From a virus: 40,463 bases of DNA. Positions within the stretch are counted from its first letter, which is position 1; every line of letters begins with the position of its first letter. The stretch spans positions 1-40,463 of IMG/VR virus record IMGVR_UViG_3300046373_000123. One strand, 5' to 3'. The translations under genes and the position numbers were made by a program. Below are positions 38,122 through 40,463 of this stretch, in pieces. Below the pieces are notes generated by a model. That model ran no database searches. It was not told the origin of the DNA and was given only the letters and a program-made list of their open reading frames with translations.

Positions 38122-38904
38122 TTGGACATGAGCAAAAAACCACTACCCCCAGACAGGAAGGAAGAGTGTCTTCGCTTGAAGGCGATCTTTAATTCCAGGA
38201 AGTCTGACTTGGGCCTGACCCAAGAGAAATTGGCGCATGCTCTTGAGATGAATCAGAGTTCTGTCAGCCACTACCTAAACGGCGTAAACCCTCTTAACAC
38301 GAGCGTTGCAGCAGCTTTCGCACGCCTGCTAGGCGTTGAGGTCGCCGACTTCAGTACGCGCCTCGCCACCGAAATAGCCAACTTGACGACGGGCGGTACT
38401 GATCTACGTCATGAAATGTCGAACGCCATGTTATTCGGCCCGGTAGAAGTGTGGGACGATGAGACTCCGCTCGATGATGATGAGGTCTCTGTGCCATTCC
38501 TCAAGGAAGTAGAGTTATCAGCCGGAAGTGGTAGGACAGCAGTACAGGAATCGTCGAACAGGAAGTTGAGATTTGGGAAAATCAGCCTAAGGAATCAAGG
38601 CGTAGACCCCAACAGCGCGAAGTGCGTGACCGTCACCGGGAACAGCATGGAGCCAGTATTGCGTAATGGAACTACGGTAGCGATCGACACTGCCAATGTG
38701 CGGATCATCGATGGCGACATGTATGCCATAGACCACGCCGGCCAACTGCGCGTAAAACAAATATATAGAATGCCAGGTGGAGGAATGAGATTGCGAAGCT
38801 TCAACCGAGATGAGCACCCAGATGAGGAATACACCGCACAGCAGATCCGCGATCAGGATCTTGTCGTGCTAGGCCGCGTGTTTTGGTCTGGTGGATTTCA
38901 CTGA
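38122..38904 (+). CDS. cI: CI repressor, S24/LexA-type self-cleaving (260 aa)
   Basis: N-terminal HTH (LGLTQEKLAHALEMNQSSVS, YLNGVNPLNTSVAAAFARLL), middle linker with an Ala-Gly in ELSAGSGR as the likely cleavage site, and a C-terminal S24 peptidase domain with Ser in TVTGNSMEPVLRNG and Lys in QLRVKQIYR. Thus inducible by RecA. A TTG at 38122 is spaced seven bases from AGGA; the first ATG is at 38128 with 13-base spacing, two codons in. Divergent from cro. Confidence 0.93.
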   Translation: MDMSKKPLPPDRKEECLRLKAIFNSRKSDLGLTQEKLAHALEMNQSSVSHYLNGVNPLNTSVAAAFARLLGVEVADFSTRLATEIANLTTGGTDLRHEMSNAMLFGPVEVWDDETPLDDDEVSVPFLKEVELSAGSGRTAVQESSNRKLRFGKISLRNQGVDPNSAKCVTVTGNSMEPVLRNGTTVAIDTANVRIIDGDMYAIDHAGQLRVKQIYRMPGGGMRLRSFNRDEHPDEEYTAQQIRDQDLVVLGRVFWSGGFH

Positions 38905-38921
38905 CCGCAAGGAGGCTGCGA

Positions 38922-39164
38922 ATGAGCAAGGTTCCGTGGGCGGCAGTCGCTGCTCTTCTTATTGGCGTTATGGTGGGCCGTATGACGGCGCCGGGCGATC
39001 CGAACAGTTCTCCAACCTATGGCGACACTGGTCTACCAAAAAACTGCAGGGCCGTTGTCCAATCCAGTATTGATGCATGGCAGCTCAAGCAGTATTCAGC
39101 CGACGATATTTTTGCCTCGCTCAGCCGTAACTGCGGCGCCAACGGGTATTCATGGGGCAAGTGA
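38922..39164 (+). CDS. Membrane-anchored protein cotranscribed with cI (80 aa)
   Basis: ATG 38922 follows AAGGAGGCTGCG, 17 bases after cI. N-terminal membrane anchor (residues 5-21, PWAAVAALLIGVMVGRM), then a periplasmic-looking domain with two Cys (LPKNCRAVVQSSIDAWQLKQ, SLSRNCGANG). Followed by a terminator, so it forms a two-gene lysogenic operon. Expression in lysogens suggests superinfection exclusion or host modification; unproven. Confidence 0.72.
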   Translation: MSKVPWAAVAALLIGVMVGRMTAPGDPNSSPTYGDTGLPKNCRAVVQSSIDAWQLKQYSADDIFASLSRNCGANGYSWGK

Positions 39165-39195
39165 TTCCGTGATGTAGATCAAAGTCGTATTGAAT

Positions 39196-39219
39196 AGCCC
39201 GCCGATGTGCGGGCTTTTT
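39196..39219 (+). terminator. Intrinsic terminator of the repressor operon
   Basis: AGCCCGC (39196-39202), loop CGATGT, GCGGGCT (39209-39215), T run to 39219. Confidence 0.87.
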
Positions 39220-39238
39220 CTCGCCTTCGAAAAATAAT

Positions 39239-39278
39239 ATTGCCATCGGTATTGACGAGTAATAATGCCAGTGGTAAT
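39239..39278. promoter_or_regulatory. Operator region OL (two sites)
   Basis: ATTGCCATCGGTATT (39239-39253) and AATGCCAGTGGTAAT (39264-39278), 25 bp apart, same motif and spacing as OR. They overlap PL. Confidence 0.75.
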
Positions 39279-39280
39279 TT
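39252..39280 (+). promoter_or_regulatory. PL promoter
   Basis: -35 TTGACG (39252-39257), 17-base spacer, -10 TAATTT (39275-39280), covered by the OL sites. It reads into the + strand early operon through the cut of the circle. Confidence 0.75.
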
Positions 39281-39532
39281 TAATTCCAAGCCGAACGAAA
39301 CACCGGCCCGCAACAAGGCAGCGATGAACCGGCCTCAACGGTTCAGAGGGTTGGCAACTGACCCGGGTGTGCAGCGTAAAGCACCGTAATCAGTTTTCTG
39401 GCGGACAGGGTCGCGGCTGGAAGAACAATCTGAGATTCAAGCCGGTGGCCAGCCAGTAGCGGGTCACGGAAAACAGATTTCCTCGATGCGCTTGGCAACA
39501 GGCGCATCAGGGAAATCAAACAGGAGCAGCAC
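39281..39532 (+). other. PL leader, no clear gene
   Basis: 252 bases between PL and the first well-supported gene. A 21-codon frame (MNRPQRFRG start, 39324) is present but weak. I did not find a clean boxA/boxB antitermination signal. Confidence 0.4.
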
Positions 39533-39700
39533 ATGAAAATCGTTATCTGGCTTGGAATTGTTGTTTGGTTGCTGGCGTCGTGGGTCACGCATCTTGTTGT
39601 CTGCTTCAAGGCGGCAAGCTGGGGCTTTCTGATTGCCGGCGCGATCTTCTTCCCAGTGGCTGTAGTGCACGGCACAGGGGCATGGTTCGGCGCCTGGTAA
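39533..39700 (+). CDS. First PL gene: two-helix membrane protein (55 aa)
   Basis: ATG 39533 follows CAGGAGCAGCAC. Two hydrophobic segments (IVIWLGIVVWLLASWVTHLV and FLIAGAIFFPVAVVHG) flank FKAASWG. Small PL-proximal membrane proteins can protect the cell from other phages or act on division; role here unknown. Confidence 0.65.
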   Translation: MKIVIWLGIVVWLLASWVTHLVVCFKAASWGFLIAGAIFFPVAVVHGTGAWFGAW

Positions 39701-39826
39701 GCATCACTTCTGCGCATTCCCAGAGTGCGCAGCGGGATGCGGAAGACCAGCAACCTCCGCGCAACGCGGCCCCTGCATCACCTCTGATGGCCTCCTGCTG
39801 TTTCAGGATCGCCATCTGTCTTTACA

Positions 39827-39853
39827 AATGCCTCTCAAACCCCGGGAGGCATT
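39827..39853. repeat. Perfect inverted repeat before the DUF7666-like gene
   Basis: AATGCCTC (39827-39834) and GAGGCATT (39846-39853), 11-base loop rich in C and G. No T run follows, so not a typical terminator; may form an RNA hairpin upstream of the ribosome site. The rest of 39701-39881 holds no convincing gene. Confidence 0.6.
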
Positions 39854-39881
39854 CGAAAGCCAAACCGACAAGGAAACCCCA

Positions 39882-40463
39882 ATGAAAACTCCAAAGCCGG
39901 AAACGGCATTGATTCTGCGCACCTGCAATGCCGACTTGACCAGCCATGGCGGTTTTCAATGGCCCAGCGAGATCGGCGCCGTGGTTACCGCTCCAGACTG
40001 GCGCGATGACGACGAATGCGGTCATGGACTGCACGGATGGTTGTTCGGCCAGGGCGATTCCAGCGCAAGCAACAGCATCGGCAAGCCAAATGCAAAATGG
40101 CTTGTTGTCGAGGCCCTGATCAGCGACCTGAAATCGCTCGGCGGGAAAGTGAAATTCCCAACCTGTACCGTTCGCCACATCGGCGACAAACATAGCGCTA
40201 CCCAGTTTCTGCTGGAGAACGAACCTCGCGCCGCAAGCGTTGCTGTGATCGGTGTCACGCTGACTGGCGGCGACGACTCCACGCTGACTGGCGGCGACGA
40301 CTCCACGCTGACTGGCGGCGACGACTCCACGCTGACTGGCGGCGACCGCTCCACGCTGACTGGCGGCGACGACTCCACGCTGACTGGCGGCGACCGCTCC
40401 ACGCTGACTGGCGGCGACCGCTCCACGCTGACTGGCGGCTACCGCTCCACGCTGACTGGCGGC
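39882..40463 (+). CDS. DUF7666-like protein with ice-nucleation-type octapeptide repeats (N-terminal part, continues at base 1)
   Basis: Residues 1-125 form a globular domain with a Cys/His/Gly patch (ECGHGLHGW, about 45-53), recalled from phage proteins labelled DUF7666. From residue 126 to 242 the joined protein has one partial and 14 full copies of an 8-residue unit, GG(D/Y)(R/D)STLT. The second variable position is Arg or Asp; the first is Asp, with two consecutive Tyr. Each unit offers a T-L-T triplet, the TxT pattern of beta-solenoid antifreeze and ice-nucleation proteins. Start ATG follows AAGGAAACCCCA. It is the second clear gene after PL. Repeats are near identical at DNA level, a sign of recent expansion or homogenisation. 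A beta-solenoid fold is inferred; ice binding is only one possible role. Confidence 0.85.
   Translation, partial: MKTPKPETALILRTCNADLTSHGGFQWPSEIGAVVTAPDWRDDDECGHGLHGWLFGQGDSSASNSIGKPNAKWLVVEALISDLKSLGGKVKFPTCTVRHIGDKHSATQFLLENEPRAASVAVIGVTLTGGDDSTLTGGDDSTLTGGDDSTLTGGDRSTLTGGDDSTLTGGDRSTLTGGDRSTLTGGYRSTLTGG
40257..40463 (+). repeat. 24-bp tandem repeat array (right part)
   Basis: Tandem copies of a 24-bp unit (ACGCTGACTGGCGGCGACSR-type, then CTCC) fill this stretch after codon 125 of the gene. In order the variable dipeptides are DD, DD, DD, DR, DD, DR, DR, YR. The last 119 bases equal bases 1-119 of the window. The array continues at the window start. Confidence 0.97.

Noticed and set aside
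39281-39532. N antiterminator and nut sites after PL
   Set aside because: No Arg-rich N-like gene and no clear boxA/boxB found; the antitermination means for the terminator at 676 remains unknown.
40022-40426. Antisense frame with SPPVSVER repeats, also at 119-319
   Set aside because: It is the reverse strand of the 24-bp coding repeat; the unit length is a multiple of three, so all frames without stops stay open. No ribosome site or operon context.

Overview
The window is a complete genome of a temperate, short-tailed (podovirus-type) phage, most likely of a Pseudomonas. Bases 1-119 are repeated exactly at 40345-40463, so the sequence is a circle of about 40,344 bp cut open inside a 24-bp tandem repeat. 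The host guess rests on the high GC content, the 3' half of a bacterial tRNA-Ser(CGA) gene used as attachment site, and a gene set typical of Pseudomonas prophages.

The layout is lambda-like. The immunity region is at 37.8-39.3 kb: a LexA/S24-type CI repressor (+) diverges from cro (-). Related operators (AWTRCC-N3-GGYAWT) lie between them (OR: two good sites and a degenerate third) and beyond the repressor operon (OL: two sites). Each good pair is spaced 25 bp and covers a promoter, PR leftward on the map or PL rightward.

PL drives the + strand early genes, which run through the cut point to 9.6 kb. They include a small membrane protein, a DUF7666-like protein with ice-nucleation-type octapeptide repeats, a structured noncoding stretch, a J-domain-like protein, Bet/RecT and a YqaJ-type exonuclease separated by an HNH endonuclease, many overlapping small accessory genes (Lar-like, Rmf/CrpP-like, zinc-ribbon and membrane microproteins), and an excisionase-like protein. 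A convergent tyrosine integrase follows, with attP in a tRNA-Ser 3' end flanked by repeated candidate arm sites.

PR drives the - strand delayed early genes at 38.0-32.0 kb: cro, two small regulator-like genes, an O-like replication protein, a partner protein, a TraR/DksA zinc finger, NinB, NinG, small genes, a DUF3310 protein, a metallophosphoesterase and a Q-like antiterminator. A candidate late promoter with a leader terminator lies just beyond Q. The late operon (31.8-10.9 kb, -) holds holin candidates, small and large terminase, portal, scaffold, capsid, adaptor and tail proteins, large internal or ejection-type proteins, tail fibre, GH19 endolysin and nested Rz/Rz1. Two + strand genes interrupt it: an AT-rich acyltransferase, a likely surface-modifying moron, and an unknown 54-residue gene.

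Most interesting points: the TLT-ladder repeat protein, the structured noncoding region at 405-725, the OL/OR and attP arm-site patterns, an OOP-like antisense RNA candidate at 37.23-37.31 kb, the late promoter with a palindrome between -35 and -10, and a terminator-like hairpin inside the endolysin gene. No single cassette could be shown to be a new defence or other system.
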